A stretch of DNA of 64,000 nt from Salvelinus alpinus (GCF_045679555.1 NC_092098.1:18551038-18615037); one strand, 5' to 3'. Positions 47,505-59,278 are shown, counted from the first letter of the stretch. The notes: a model not told the origin generated them from the letters alone. Program-made: numbers and translations.

Positions 47505-48560
47505 TACTATATTATTCACTGTAGTGTTTTTGCAGAATTCACTAGTATTCACTGTAGTGGTTTTAGGTTCTTAAGTCAGCAGAAACACTACAGTGAATAG
47601 TGTAGTATGTACTGTAGTACTGTAATTAATGTTGTGTTTTTGCGGATTGCAGTATGCTTTGGTATTTACGGTAGTGCTTTTGGACTGTAGTATTCGGTAG
47701 TATTCACTGTAGTATTTCTGCAGAAAATACTGTAGTATTTACCATAGTGTTTTAGTTGTATTATCTTTTACATACAAGTGGAGGCTTTCTACTTGAGGAA
47801 ACCTACTGGGTAAATACTAAAAGATCAAATTTTCCATAACCTGTAGGTTGGTAGGACTGGGGTCTGAATGGATAGTTCAGAGCTTTTGCTCTTTTCTATA
47901 ACTGTCACTGCCGTCGAATGAAGAGGACCAAAGCGCAGCGTGGTGGGCGTACATATTCCTTTTTATTAGGATGACGCCGACAAAAACAATAAACAATACA
48001 AAAACGATCGTGAAGGTTAAGGCTATAGTGCCACAAACAAAGACAACATCCACACTGAAAGGATGGAAAAGGGCTACCTAAGTATGGTTCCCAATCAGAG
48101 ACAACGATAGACAGCTGTTCCTGATTGAGAACCATACCCGGTCAAAACATAGAAATACAAAATCATAGAAAACAAAAACATAGAATGCCCACCCCAAATC
48201 ACACCCTGACCAAACCAAATAGAGACATAAAAAGGCTCTCTAAGGTCAGGGCGTGACAATAACTTGTAGGGAACAAAATATATGATCTATACTTTGCATG
48301 TAGGTTTCTCACTTATGGGTGGCACAAATTGGCATACGGGGAGGGGAATTGGCAGTTAAAAACAATTTAGTGTTTTTGCGGACATTACTGTAGTATTTAC
48401 AACATAGTTTTTTTTCAGATAATACTGTAGTATTAGTATTTTACATTATACTACAACATTTTATAGTAAGTACTACACATGATCAAGTGATACTACAGTG
48501 TGTAGTATAGTATTCTACAGTTTACTACAGAATTCTATATTAAGTCCTGTAGTATATTTT
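47505..48560. repeat. Palindromic TACTGTAGT-rich repeat split by a solo LTR
   Basis: Dense imperfect ACTGTAGTATT/TTTTGCAG units run from 47505 to 47760. After the LTR, from 48365 to 48560, similar units end in the reversed form (ACTACAGT, TACTACAGAATTC). Left GCAGAATTCACTAGTA and right CTACAGAATTCTATATTA suggest a long hairpin MITE. Precise ends are not clear. Confidence 0.6.
47898..48263 (-). mobile_element. Solo LTR with 5-bp TSD ATAAC
   Basis: The LTR is 47903-48258 (356 bp), plus strand TGTCACTGCCGTCG ... CAGGGCGTGACA, so transcription is on the minus strand starting TGTCACGCCCTGACC. ATAAC repeats directly at 47898-47902 and 48259-48263. No internal genes. Confidence 0.88.
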
Positions 48561-48564
48561 CATG

Positions 48565-49765
48565 TGGGATGAGCTGAAGGAAAGTGACATTGTTTTGTGT
48601 ATGCTTTCTATATCATAAACACCTAACTAACCTAATCAAATGTTGTTGCTGTATTGTAATAATAGTGTTTCAGAGAGATTTCTTCTTGATAGCAGTCAAG
48701 ATACTGGTAATTTGACAGTGATGTAATAATTTATATGGTACTGTAGAATGTTCATTCAAATTATGCTAACTGATTTGGCTCATGCAATAGAATGTATTTT
48801 TTTTAAATGTAATTTGAGTTGATTCAATAAATCACAGCACAGATTGATGGTTACACTTCCTGCTTTTACTTCCTGCTTTGCTCTAATGGATACACTCGCA
48901 ATGGCCGCCTGTCCACCCATTGTGCCATCATTCTCTTAAATGGGGACACCTGTTATATTCATTCTTATTTCAATGATCACTACCCTCTACATTTAAATGT
49001 ATCATACAGCAGGGGGAAATAATACATATTCTATATGCCCCATCCGAGAAATCCATTGCAATGTTAAGGGACATTACTAGCAAGACAGCCTCAGTAAAAA
49101 CAAGCTTGCAAATTAGCATCCAAAATCCTAAACTGGCTAGCATTGTTAGTTGAATGCTAATGGTTTGCAATTTAATCTCTTTGTGCTATACCAAATCTCT
49201 GCTAATAACATGATGACCAATGTTCCCTGTAATTTATTTTGGCACTGAGCAAATTTCAGGTCCTCTGAGCGCAAGCTTGAACGTTGTGACAATTCTGTGC
49301 AACTGCCAGCATGTGTTTACTGTGAACACTGAGGCTGTACCAGCTTTAAGTTACAGTTTTTTTTAACAGTGGCCATGTAGGCTACTGTGGCTATTTCATC
49401 ATAATGTAGGCCTACCAGTGGCCTACCATCAAAAACAATGGAGAAAATGCATCCCATAACATTTTACCATGGAAATAGCTATTCTATCATTCAGCCTACA
49501 GTAGCAGCCAATGTGTAGTGTTCAACGTAGGCCTACATTCCATGAGACTTTTGAAAAAAAACATGGAGGGCTTGACATTAACCTGTTTATCCACTTGTCC
49601 TTCAGACAAGGAGGTGACTGAAAATGTTATTGTATTGATGCAAGAAAACACTTTACAAAATAAAATACATTATTATTCCAATACCATTATTACATATAAT
49701 GGACAAATTATGTTACCCTTTGCCTATTGGCTACTTAGCTTATTCAAGCCTGTCTCAAAATACAA
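48565..49765. other. Intergenic AT-rich DNA
   Basis: No exon, RNA or named repeat recognised. Confidence 0.5.
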
Positions 49766-50460
49766 CATTTACATTACATTTTACATTTAAGTCATTTAGC
49801 AGACGCTCTTATCCAGAGCGACTTACAAATTGGTGCATTCACCTTATGATATCCAGTGGAACAACCACTTTACAATAGTGCATCTAACTCTTTTAAGGGG
49901 GGGGGGTTAGAAGGATTACTTTATCCTATCCTAGGTATTCCTTAAAGAGGTGGGGTTTCAGGTGTCTCCGGAAGGTGGTGATTGACTCCGCTGACCTGGC
50001 GTCGTGAGGGAGTTTGTTCCACCATTGGGGTGCCAGAGCAGCGAACAGTTTTGACTGGGCTGAGCGGGAACTGTACTTCCTCAGAGGTAGGGAGGCGAGC
50101 AGGCCAGAGGTGGATGAACGCAGTGCCCTTGTTTGGGTGTAGGGCCTGATCAGAGCCTGAAGGTACGGAGGTGCCGTTCCCCTCACAGCTCCGTAGGCAA
50201 GCACCATGGTCTTGTAGCGGATGCGAGCTTCAACTGGAAGCCAGTGGAGAGAGCGGAGGAGCGGGGTGACGTGAGAGAACTTGGGAAAGTTGAACACCAG
50301 ACTGGCTGCGGCGTTCTGGATGAGTTGTAGGGGTTTAATGGCACAGGCAGGGAGCCCAGCCAACAGCGAGTTGCAGTAATCCAGACGGGAGATGACAAGT
50401 GCCTGGATTAGGACCTGCGCCGCTTCCTGCGTGAGGCAGGGTCGTACTCTGCGAATGTTA
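49766..50460 (-). mobile_element. 5'-truncated L2 LINE, about 0.7 kb
   Basis: Tail CATTTACATTACATTTTACA at the left, then the same 3' end, G-run and ORF2 C-terminal part as at 12000-12640. The ORF2 piece (49926-50363 from an internal Met) keeps its frame to the natural stop: KPLQLIQNAAASLVFNFPKF, HWLPVEARIRYK, FRRHLKPHLFKEYLG. Truncation is at GCGAATGTT (50459). It is almost identical to the longer copy. Confidence 0.9.
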
Positions 50461-50461
50461 T

Positions 50462-51019
50462 GAATGGCAACACTGCCCAGTTAAGATTTTAAAAAAGCTC
50501 TTTACTTGACATGCTTTCCAAAGATGCCTAGAAATGTACACATTTTGTGCTCTTGTAGGAATCAATCATTCCCCTGTTGCTGACTACAAATTATCTATAA
50601 CTGGGCTAATAACTCAATAACTAGCAAAGGATATGATCAAAATGTGCACACGTGGCTACATGCAGCTCTCGCTTTGATTTCAAAACAAGCATCTACTCAT
50701 GACCGCTCATGCTGTAAACACAGTTCAGTTCAAAGTAAATGGCACAGATCCATATATGGAATGGTCTATTTGCATATAGGCCTACTGAAGCTCTGATTGT
50801 TTATGTCGCACTGGTCTCTGTAGAGTATGAGCTGAGTAGTGTGTGTCAATGCAATAGAATCGTAATCCGATGCGTTCTGCCTACAAAAAAATCTCTTGCA
50901 TAGTTTGTTTTGTTTCGGTATGTTGCATTGAAAATATTATTGTGTTGCTAATATATAATATTGTGTTGATTCGATCACAATTGCCACAGTAAAGGGAAAC
51001 GTTGATAGTATTAACAGGA
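50462..51019. other. Intergenic DNA
   Basis: No feature recognised between the L2 fragment and the solo LTR. Confidence 0.5.
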
Positions 51020-51401
51020 AACACTGTCACGCCCTGACCATAGTTTGCTGTGTATGTTTCTATGTTTTGTTTGGTCAGGGTGTGATCTGAGTGGGCATTC
51101 TATGTTGTATGTCTAGTTTGTCTATTTCTATGTGTTTGGCCTGATATGGTTCTCAATCAGAGGCAGGTGTTAGTCGTTGTCTCTGATTGGGAACCATATT
51201 TAGGTAGCCTGTTTTGTATTGTGGGTGATTGTTCCTGTTCGTGTGTTCCTGTGTTTACTATTTCGGGACTGTTGCGTCTTCGTTTATTTCGTCAGTTTAT
51301 TGTTTTTGTTTGTTGTTTCAAGTATCATTATTAAAATGGATACTTACCACGCTGCATCTTGGTCCGACATTTCTTACTCCTCAGACTACAGTTACAAACA
51401 C
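51020..51401 (+). mobile_element. Solo LTR with 5-bp TSD AACAC
   Basis: The LTR runs 51025-51396 from TGTCACGCCCTGACC to CTACAGTTACA. AACAC repeats directly at 51020-51024 and 51397-51401. It carries an ATTAAAA signal near 51330. It belongs to the same broad family as the LTRs at 16800 and 47903, though they differ internally. The LINE begins about 15 bp downstream. Confidence 0.85.
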
Positions 51402-51414
51402 TCTAGAACAGTGT

Positions 51415-54400
51415 CCTCCAAGATGGCGTAGCAGTAGGACGTGTCTTTGTCTTGTCTTGTCCCGTGTAAATAGTCTTCGTATTTTTCGTATACATTTCGT
51501 ATATATTTTAATTTCACTTTCCATCTAGGAACTGAATATACATTCCTACATTCCGCCTCACCCAATGTGGTACGGACCTGCTATTTTTTTATACTTTAGA
51601 ACCGTAACCCCAATCAGAAGCTAGCCAGATAACTAGCTACTAGCTAGTAGTCAGTTAGCCACTGCTGCGGTCTTCACCCTCAACTCGGACACTGCCAGCT
51701 TCAATACCGGGCCAATACCTGCCAGTCTGCAAGCGCGATATCAACCCAGAGCATATAGGACTGCTTTTTCTCTACCACATCACCGGATTCCTGACGCAAG
51801 CTCTGGACAATTACACCGTATCATCACAGCTAGCTAGCTGCAACCGAGTGGCTACTACTGGCTAACACCTCTGTTCCGAAGCAAGCACCAGTTAGCCTTG
51901 AGCTAGCCTCGAGCTAGGCCCATCTGCCGGCTAGCCGAAGAGGTCTACCAGCGAATTCTTGGGCTACAATACCTCTTTTGCCAATTGGACTGGACCTTTT
52001 TTTTTTTGCCGACACAGAGCCCTGCCAATCCATCACAACTGGTCTAAATCAGCTACAAGCTAATTTAGCCATTTTTTTGCCGCTGCTAGTAGCTTTTACC
52101 TTCTGCACAGACACCAGCCCTGTTATTAGCCTGGATATTACTCACCAATTTACCAGCATCGGACTGTCTCTCGACAACAACGCCGGATTCCTGCCGTAAT
52201 CCCTGAGCCACTACTTCTGATCCTCACAGCTAGCTTGCAGCTAGCGCAGCTAGCGCCACTGCCACGAAGCTAGCACCAGTTAGCAAACACAATTCTACAA
52301 TTCACAACCTCTCTTTCGCCATCCGGCTTGGATTCTCTGTCGACACGACCACGTCTGAGCAGACCCCCTCCGTCTGAGCAGACCACCCCCCGGGCTACTA
52401 ACTTTAAACGCCGCGTGCTAGCTTAGTGGAGGCCTCCCTGCTCCATCTACGGCTGCCCCCTGGACACTATGATCACTTGGCTACATAGCTGATGCATGCT
52501 TGACTGTCCATTAATTCACGGTACTCCATTCTGTTTATTTGTGTTTTATCTGTCGGCTCTGTGCTTTAACTCAGGATCTGTGTGTAGTTAATCCGACCCT
52601 CTCTGCCGAGTCGTCGCCATTTTTACCTGTTGTTGCTGTGTTAGACTAGCACCCTGTTATTGCTGCTGTTATCTTACCTGTTGTTTTAGCTAGCTCTCCC
52701 AATCAAGACCTGCAATCACTTTATGCCTTATTGTATGTCTCTCTCATATATCAATATGCCTTGCATACTGTTGTTCAGGCTAGTTATCATTATCATTGTT
52801 TTGGTTTGCAATGGACCCTGTAGTTCCACTCTCCGTACCTCTGTTACCTCCTTTGTCCCACCCCCCACACATGCGGTGACCTCACCCATTGAGACCAGCA
52901 TGTCCAGAGATACAACCTCTCTTATCATCACCCAGTGCCTGGGCTTGCCTCCGCTGTACCCGCGCCCCTCCATACCCCTGTCTGCACATTATGCCCAGAA
53001 TCTATTCTACCACGCCCATAAATCTGCTCCTTTTATTCTTTGTCCCCAACGCTCTAGGCGACCAGTTTTGATAGCCTTTAGCCGCACCCTCATCCTACTA
53101 CTCCTCTGTTCCTCGGGTGATGTGGAGGTAAACCCAGGCCCTGCATGTCCCCAGTCACCCTCATTTGTTGACTTCTGTGATCGAAAAAGCCTTGGCCTCA
53201 TGCATGTCAACATCAGAAGCCTCCTCCCTAAGTTTGCCTTACTCACCGCTTTAGCACACTCTGCCAACCCTGATGTCCTTGCCGTGTCCGAATCCTGGCT
53301 TAGGAAGGCCACCAAAAATTCTGAGATTTCCATACCCAACTATAACACTTTCCGTCAAGATAGAACTGCCAAAGGGGGAGGAGTTGCAATCTACTGCAGA
53401 GATAGCCTGCAAAGTTCTGTCATACTTTCCAGGTCTATGCCCAAACAGTTCGAACTTCTAATTTTAAAAATTAATCTCTCCAGAAATAAGTCTCTCCCTG
53501 TTGCCGCCTGCTACCGACCCCCCTCAGCTCCCAGCTGTGCCCTGGACACCATCTGTGAATTGATCGCTCCCCATCTAGCTTCAGAGTTTGTTCTGTTAGG
53601 TGACCTAAACTGGGATATGCTTAAGACCCCGGCAGTCCTACAATCCAAGCTTGATGCCCTCAATCTCACACAAATCATCAAGGAACCCACCAGGTACAAC
53701 CCTAAATCCGTAAACATGGGCACCCTAATAGACATTATCCTGACCAACCTGCCCTCCAAATACACCTCTGCTGTCTTCAATCAAGATCTCAGCGATCACT
53801 GCCTCATTGCCTGTATCCGCCACGGGTCCGCGGTCAAACGACCACCCCTCATCACTGTCAAACGCTCCCTAAAACACTTCTGCGAGCAGGCCTTTCTAAT
53901 CGACCTGGCCCGGGTACCCTGGAAGGATATTGACCTCATCCCGTCAGTTGAGGATGCCTGGTCATTCTTTAAATGTTACTTCCTCACCATATTAGACAAG
54001 CATGCTCCGTTCAAAAAATGCAGAACCAAGAACAGATATAGCCCTTGGTTCACTCCAGACCTGACTGCCCTCGACCAGCACAAAAACATCCTGTGGCGAA
54101 CTGCAATAGCATCGAAGAGCCCCCGCGATAAGCAACTGTTCAGGGAAGTCAGGAACCAATACACGCAGTCAGTCAGGAAAGCAAAGGCCAGCTTTTTCAA
54201 GCAGAAATTTGCATCCTGTAGCTCTAACTCCAAAAAGTTCTGGGATACTGTAAAGTCCATGGAGAACAAGAGCACCTCCTCCCAGCTGCCCACTGCACTG
54301 AGGCTAGGTAACACGGTCACCACCGATAAATCCGTGATAATCGAAGACTTCAACAAGCATTTCTCAATGGCTGGCCATGCCTTCCTCCTGGCGACTCCAA

Positions 54401-56390
54401 CCTTGGCCAACAGCCCCGCCCCCCCCGCTGCTACTCGCCCAAGCCTCCCCAGCTTCTCCTTTACCCAAATCCAGATAGCAGATGTTCTGAAAGAGCTGGA
54501 AAACCTGGACCCATACAAATCAGCTGGGCTTGACAATCTGGACCCCCTATTTCTGAAACTGTCCGCCGCCATTGTCGCACCCCCTATCACCAGCCTGTTC
54601 AACCTCTCCTTCGTATCATCTGAGATCCCCAAGGATTGGAAAGCTGCCGCGGTCATCCCCCTCTTCAAAGGGGGAGACACCCTGGACCCAAACTGTTACA
54701 GACCTATATCCATCCTGCCCTGCCTATCTAAGGTCTTCGAAAGCCAAGTCAACAAACAGATCACTGACCATCTCGAATCCCACCGTACCTTCTCCGCTGT
54801 GCAATCCGGTTTCCGAGCCGGTCACGGGTGCACCTCAGCCACGCTCAAGGTACTAAACGATATCATAACCGCCATCGATAAAAGACATTACTGTGCAGCC
54901 GTCTTCATCGACCTGGCCAAGGCTTTCGACTCTGTCAATCACCATATTCTTATCGGCAGACTCAGTAGCCTCGGTTTTTCTAATGACTGCCTTGCCTGGT
55001 TCACCAACTACTTTGCAGACAGAGTTCAGTGTGTCAAATCGGAGGGCATGTTGTCCGGTCCTCTGGCAGTCTCTATGGGGGTACCACAGGGTTCAATTCT
55101 CGGGCCGACTCTTTTCTCTGTATACATCAATGATGTTGCTCTTGCTGCGGGCGATTCCTTGATCCACCTCTACGCAGACGACACCATTCTATATACTTCC
55201 GGCCCTTCCTTGGACACTGTGCTATCTAACCTCCAAACGAGCTTCAATGCCATACAACACTCCTTCCGTGGCCTCCAACTGCTCTTAAACGCTAGTAAAA
55301 CCAAATGCATGCTTTTCAACCGTTCGCTGCCTGCACCCGCACGCCCGACTAGCATCACCACCCTGGACAGTTCCGACCTAGAATATGTGGACATCTATAA
55401 GTACCTAGGTGTCTGGCTAGACTGCAAACTCTCCTTCCAGACTCATATCAAACATCTCCAATCCAAAATCAAATCAAGAATCGGCTTTCTATTCCGCAAC
55501 AAAGCCTCCTTCACTCACGCCGCCAAACTTACCCTAGTAAAACTGACTATCCTACCGATCCTCGACTTCGGCGATGTCATCTACAAAATAGCTTCCAATA
55601 CTCTACTCAGCAAACTGGATGCAGTTTATCACAGTGCCATTTGTTTTGTTACTAAAGCACCTTATACGACCCACCACTGCGACCTGTATGCCCTAGTCGG
55701 CTGGCCCTCGCTACATGTTCGTCGTCAGACCCACTGGCTCCAGGTCATCTACAAGGCTATGCTAGGTAAAGTGCCGCCTTATCTCAGTTCACTGGTCACG
55801 ATGGCTACACCCACCCGCAACACGCGCTCCAGCAGGTGTATCTCACTGATCATCCCTAAAGCCAAAACCTCATTTGGACGCCTTTCCTTCCAGTTCTCTG
55901 CTGCCTGCGACTGGAACGAATTGCAAAAATCTCTGAAGTTGGAGACTTTTATCTCCCTCAACAACTTTAAAAATCTGCTATCCGAGCAGCTAACCGATCG
56001 CTGCAGCTGTACATAGTCCATCTGTAAACTACCCACCCAATTTACCTACCTCACCCCCCATACTGCTTTTATTTATTTACTTTTCTGCTCTTTTGCACAC
56101 CAGTATCTCTTCTTGCACATGATCATCTGATGATTTATCACTCCAGTGTTAATCTGCTAAATTATAATTATTCGATTTATTGCCTACCTCATGCCTTTTG
56201 CACACATTGTATATAGATTCTCTTTTTTTTCTACCATGTTATTGACTTGTTTATTGTTTACTCCATGTGTAACTCTGTGTTGTCTGTTCACACTGCTATG
56301 CTTTATCTTGGCCAGGTCGCAGTTGCAAATGAGAACTTGTTCTCAACTAGCCTACCTGGTTAAATAAAGGTGAAATAAAAAAATAAAAAA
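51415..56390 (+). mobile_element. Apparently full-length non-LTR retrotransposon (CR1/L2/Rex1 group) with intact ORF
   Basis: Begins near CCTCCAAGATGGCGTAGCAG (51415), the kind of start seen in full-length LINEs. It has a ~1.3 kb leader rich in GCTAGC, a 1097-codon ORF (52723-56016) and a 3' region ending GAGAACTTGTTCTCAACTAG, CCTACCTGGTTAAATAAAGG and an A-rich tail at 56390. AGTGTCC before the start and AGTGACC after the tail may be a 7-bp target duplication with one mismatch. The intact ORF implies recent activity. Confidence 0.85.
52723..56016 (+). CDS. LINE polyprotein: hydrophobic N-terminus, 2A-type motif, APE endonuclease, reverse transcriptase
   Basis: 1097 residues, no interruption. 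Order: a hydrophobic segment (about 16-30, LFRLVIIIIVLVC); a second one at about 117-130 (LILLLLCSS) running into GDVEVNPGP (132-140), which fits the D-x-E-x-N-P-G-P consensus of ribosome-skipping 2A peptides, break expected between G139 and P140; APE endonuclease (about 155-365: MHVNIRSLLPK, AVSESWL, VLLGDLNWD near 293, DHCLIACIRH near 357); RT (about 600-890: CYRPISILPCLSK, FIDLAKAFDSVNHH near 728, MGVPQGSILGPTLF near 786, YADD 817-820); C-terminal domain to RCSCT. The endonuclease nicks target DNA and the RT copies the element RNA there. Start chosen as the first Met of the frame; an internal start is possible. All visible catalytic residues are present. Confidence 0.9.
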   Translation: MPYCMSLSYINMPCILLFRLVIIIIVLVCNGPCSSTLRTSVTSFVPPPTHAVTSPIETSMSRDTTSLIITQCLGLPPLYPRPSIPLSAHYAQNLFYHAHKSAPFILCPQRSRRPVLIAFSRTLILLLLCSSGDVEVNPGPACPQSPSFVDFCDRKSLGLMHVNIRSLLPKFALLTALAHSANPDVLAVSESWLRKATKNSEISIPNYNTFRQDRTAKGGGVAIYCRDSLQSSVILSRSMPKQFELLILKINLSRNKSLPVAACYRPPSAPSCALDTICELIAPHLASEFVLLGDLNWDMLKTPAVLQSKLDALNLTQIIKEPTRYNPKSVNMGTLIDIILTNLPSKYTSAVFNQDLSDHCLIACIRHGSAVKRPPLITVKRSLKHFCEQAFLIDLARVPWKDIDLIPSVEDAWSFFKCYFLTILDKHAPFKKCRTKNRYSPWFTPDLTALDQHKNILWRTAIASKSPRDKQLFREVRNQYTQSVRKAKASFFKQKFASCSSNSKKFWDTVKSMENKSTSSQLPTALRLGNTVTTDKSVIIEDFNKHFSMAGHAFLLATPTLANSPAPPAATRPSLPSFSFTQIQIADVLKELENLDPYKSAGLDNLDPLFLKLSAAIVAPPITSLFNLSFVSSEIPKDWKAAAVIPLFKGGDTLDPNCYRPISILPCLSKVFESQVNKQITDHLESHRTFSAVQSGFRAGHGCTSATLKVLNDIITAIDKRHYCAAVFIDLAKAFDSVNHHILIGRLSSLGFSNDCLAWFTNYFADRVQCVKSEGMLSGPLAVSMGVPQGSILGPTLFSVYINDVALAAGDSLIHLYADDTILYTSGPSLDTVLSNLQTSFNAIQHSFRGLQLLLNASKTKCMLFNRSLPAPARPTSITTLDSSDLEYVDIYKYLGVWLDCKLSFQTHIKHLQSKIKSRIGFLFRNKASFTHAAKLTLVKLTILPILDFGDVIYKIASNTLLSKLDAVYHSAICFVTKAPYTTHHCDLYALVGWPSLHVRRQTHWLQVIYKAMLGKVPPYLSSLVTMATPTRNTRSSRCISLIIPKAKTSFGRLSFQFSAACDWNELQKSLKLETFISLNNFKNLLSEQLTDRCSCT

Positions 56391-56760
56391 AGTGACCACC
56401 AACCTTTTTTGAGTCAAAATGCAAGCCGAGATCTACCTCTCAGATTTTTTTTAACATTACTTAAAAAAAAAACGTAAGCAGTTGCAACATTAACCAATTA
56501 AAAACAGTACTGTAGCAATGAGGTTTGTGCAGTAAGACATAGGCCCAATACATTATCACAGTATATTGGCTTCGCTTGAATTGACCTGCCAATGCATTGT
56601 TGTTCGGGCCATTTTAAAAAATTAGATTTAAACATTTGAGGTAGGCTATATGATCAGACCGGTAATAGATCCGTTGTTGTATTACTTGTGAGGCACAGCT
56701 GAGTTATCATACATTTAAATAATTTGCTTTTTATTGTTATTTTACTGGGCTGAGGTGCCT
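56391..56760. other. Intergenic DNA
   Basis: No feature recognised. Confidence 0.5.
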
Positions 56761-56765
56761 ACATC

Positions 56766-57795
56766 TGTGGTGTAAAGTACTTAAGTAAAAATACTTTAAA
56801 GTACTACTTATCAGGTTTCAGGTAAGACCCAAGTGCAGACTGTGTTGTAGTAACAATGTTTATTGCAACAACAGGGGCAGGCCAACAACAGGTCAAGGCA
56901 GGCAGGGGTCGATAATCCAGAGTAGTGGGGCCAAGGTACAGTACGTCAGGCAAGCCCAGGCCCAGGGTCAGGTCAGGCAGAGGTCGGTAATCCTGAGTAG
57001 GGGCAAAGGCACAGGACGGCAGGCAGACTCGACTCAGAGCAGGCAGGTGGGCTCAGAGTCAGGACAGGCAAGGGTCAAAACCAAGAGGAAGCGAAAAAAG
57101 AGACTGAGGGAAAAGCAGGCGCTGAAACAAACCCCTGGTTGACTTGAATAAACCAGATGAACTGGCAACAAACAAACAGTGACTACAGGTATAAGTACCC
57201 AGGGGATAATGGGGAAGATGGGTGACACCTGGAGGGGGGTGGAGACAAGCACAAGGACAGGTGAAACAGATCAGGGCGTGACATACTTAAGTAGTTTTTT
57301 GGGGTATCTGTACTTTACATTACTATTTATATTTTTGGCTACTTTTACTTTTACTTCACAACTTTCCTAAATAAAATAATGTTCTTTACTCCATGCATTT
57401 TCCCTGACACCCAAAAGTAGTTGTTACATTTTGACAGGAAAATTCCAATTCAAGAGAACATCCCTCGTCATCCCTACTGCCTCTGATCTGGTGGACTCAC
57501 TAAACACAAATGCTTCGTTTTTAAATTATGTTGGAGTGTTGGAGTGTGTCCCTGGCTATCCATCAATAAAAAAACAAGAACATTTTGCTGTCTGGTTTGC
57601 TTAATATAAGGAACTTGAAATGATTTATACTTTTACATTTACTTTTGATACTTAAGTACATTTCAGCAATTCCATTTACTTTTGATACTTAAGTATATTT
57701 AAAACCAAATACTTTTAGACTTTTACTCAAGTAGTATTTTACTGAGTGACTCACTTTTACTTGAGTCATTTTCTGTTAAGGTTTCTTTACTTTTA
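56766..57795. mobile_element. hAT-type MITE copy (GTGGTGTAAAGTAC family), split by an LTR-like insert
   Basis: Left end CTGTGGTGTAAAGTACTTAA, then family sequence as at 11482-11960 and beyond: TTTTTACTCCATGCATTTTC-like, CTCTGATCTGGTGGACTCAC, TTTTGATACTTAAGTA. It fades after ACTTGAGTCATTTTCTGTTA at 57780, so the right terminus is lost. No coding sequence. Confidence 0.75.
56805..57288 (-). mobile_element. LTR-like element with 5-bp TSD TACTT, inside the MITE
   Basis: The element is 56810-57283 (474 bp), minus strand TGTCACGCCCTGATC ... GAAACCTGAT. TACTT repeats at 56805-56809 and 57284-57288, within the MITE's own sequence. AATAAA is at about 56865 on the minus strand. The TGTCACGCCC start is shared with the other LTRs; the other end is not CA, so it may be a divergent solo LTR. 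Confidence 0.7.
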
Positions 57796-58870
57796 GGGAG
57801 AGAGCAGCAGACTGAGGGTCCTCTCAACATCCCTCCACTCTCCCTTTCCTCCACTGACACTGACCAAAAAGGGACACCGTCTTCCAGCTGATGGGGCGAC
57901 TCGAGTCTCATCATTATTTTTGCCTCATGCACAAGTTCATGTTGTTATTCATATGAACAGAGAAAGTGAAATATTCCTCGATATTAAAAAAGACCCGAGC
58001 CGCTAATAATAACAACAGCTCAAGCCTACAGATACACTCTCCTACTCAATCTTTACTGCTGCACTGCTTGTTGTAGCACTGAGTGGAAATAGGAAGAATG
58101 CACATTTTATGGCTTATAAAAGTGTTGAATACATGCACATTTTATGGCTTATAAAAGTGTTGAATACAAAGTGTTGACTGTGCTGAGTAAGAATTTAAAC
58201 ATGAACTCACTCGTAAAAACAGCAACTATTTGCTGTATTCGTTGACAGTCTCTCTAGTCATGGTTTTAAACGTTTTGAAATATCACAGTATCAATTTTGC
58301 TGTAGCTTTCTCTTACGCTTGCTACAATACTGCAGACACGATAATCTGAGCAATTCGATTGGCCAGCTGTAGACCTATAGTGCACTTGATTTGCTCTCTG
58401 GGCCCGCCGGGAAGGCAGAGTTTATACCTTCAGACACATGAAATGGTTCAAAATGACAACAGTTTGCCTTCCTGGCGCGCAGGGCAGTTGAATCAGGTGC
58501 ATCTACCCCCAAGAGCCCAAAACGAATAAACCAAATAGGAACACAAGGCTTCATCGTTGGGTTTTTTACAGAAATGTTTGGCGATCGATTTAGCAATGCA
58601 TTAGAGATCGACCGGTTGGTGACCAGTGCTCTAGAAAGCTGAGTGAAGTTCAATCTCGTGCTTCTCTCTGTGGGCTGATATTTCTGCGCGGCAGTCTCAG
58701 TCATCGATTATGCCGTCTGGCACCAGATTGCTATAATATATGATGTGGTTAGCTGATACAGTAGCCTATCTAAAATATTATATCCAGGCGCTGTAAAATC
58801 TGGCATGCATCAGCAACGCCTGGGCAGAGGAACACGCCCATTATAAATATCCATCTTGACATTCCAGAGC
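57796..58870. other. Intergenic DNA with one 35-bp tandem duplication
   Basis: 58098-58132 and 58133-58167 are identical 35-bp copies (ATGCACATTTTATGGCTTAT and 15 more). A minus-strand frame at 58375-58704 has no known domain. Confidence 0.6.
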
Positions 58871-58884
58871 AATAGTAATGGTGT

Positions 58885-59278
58885 CTTTTTTTAGGGGCTA
58901 ATGGCGGCTAACTCCGCCATGGCTCGTTGGCCGAAGCCGATGGGGAAATTAATGGGCTTTTTGTACTGTTTTTGGATAAACGCCGAAAATAAGGTCTGTG
59001 GTAAACACAGGTTTAGGAGATCTTTTACATTTTGTTGAATGAGAGTATCTTAATCTGCAACATCACTTTTTGTGAATGTTTAAGCATTTAATCAAAACAA
59101 GCACATTTTTATTTATTTATTTTACCGTTATTTTACCAGGTAAGTTGACTGAGAACACGTTCTCATTTGCAGCAACGACCTGGGGAATAGTTACAGGGGA
59201 AAGGAGGGGGATGAATGAGCCAATTGTAAACTGGGGATTATTAGGTGACTGTGATGGTAGAGGGCCAGATTGGGAATT

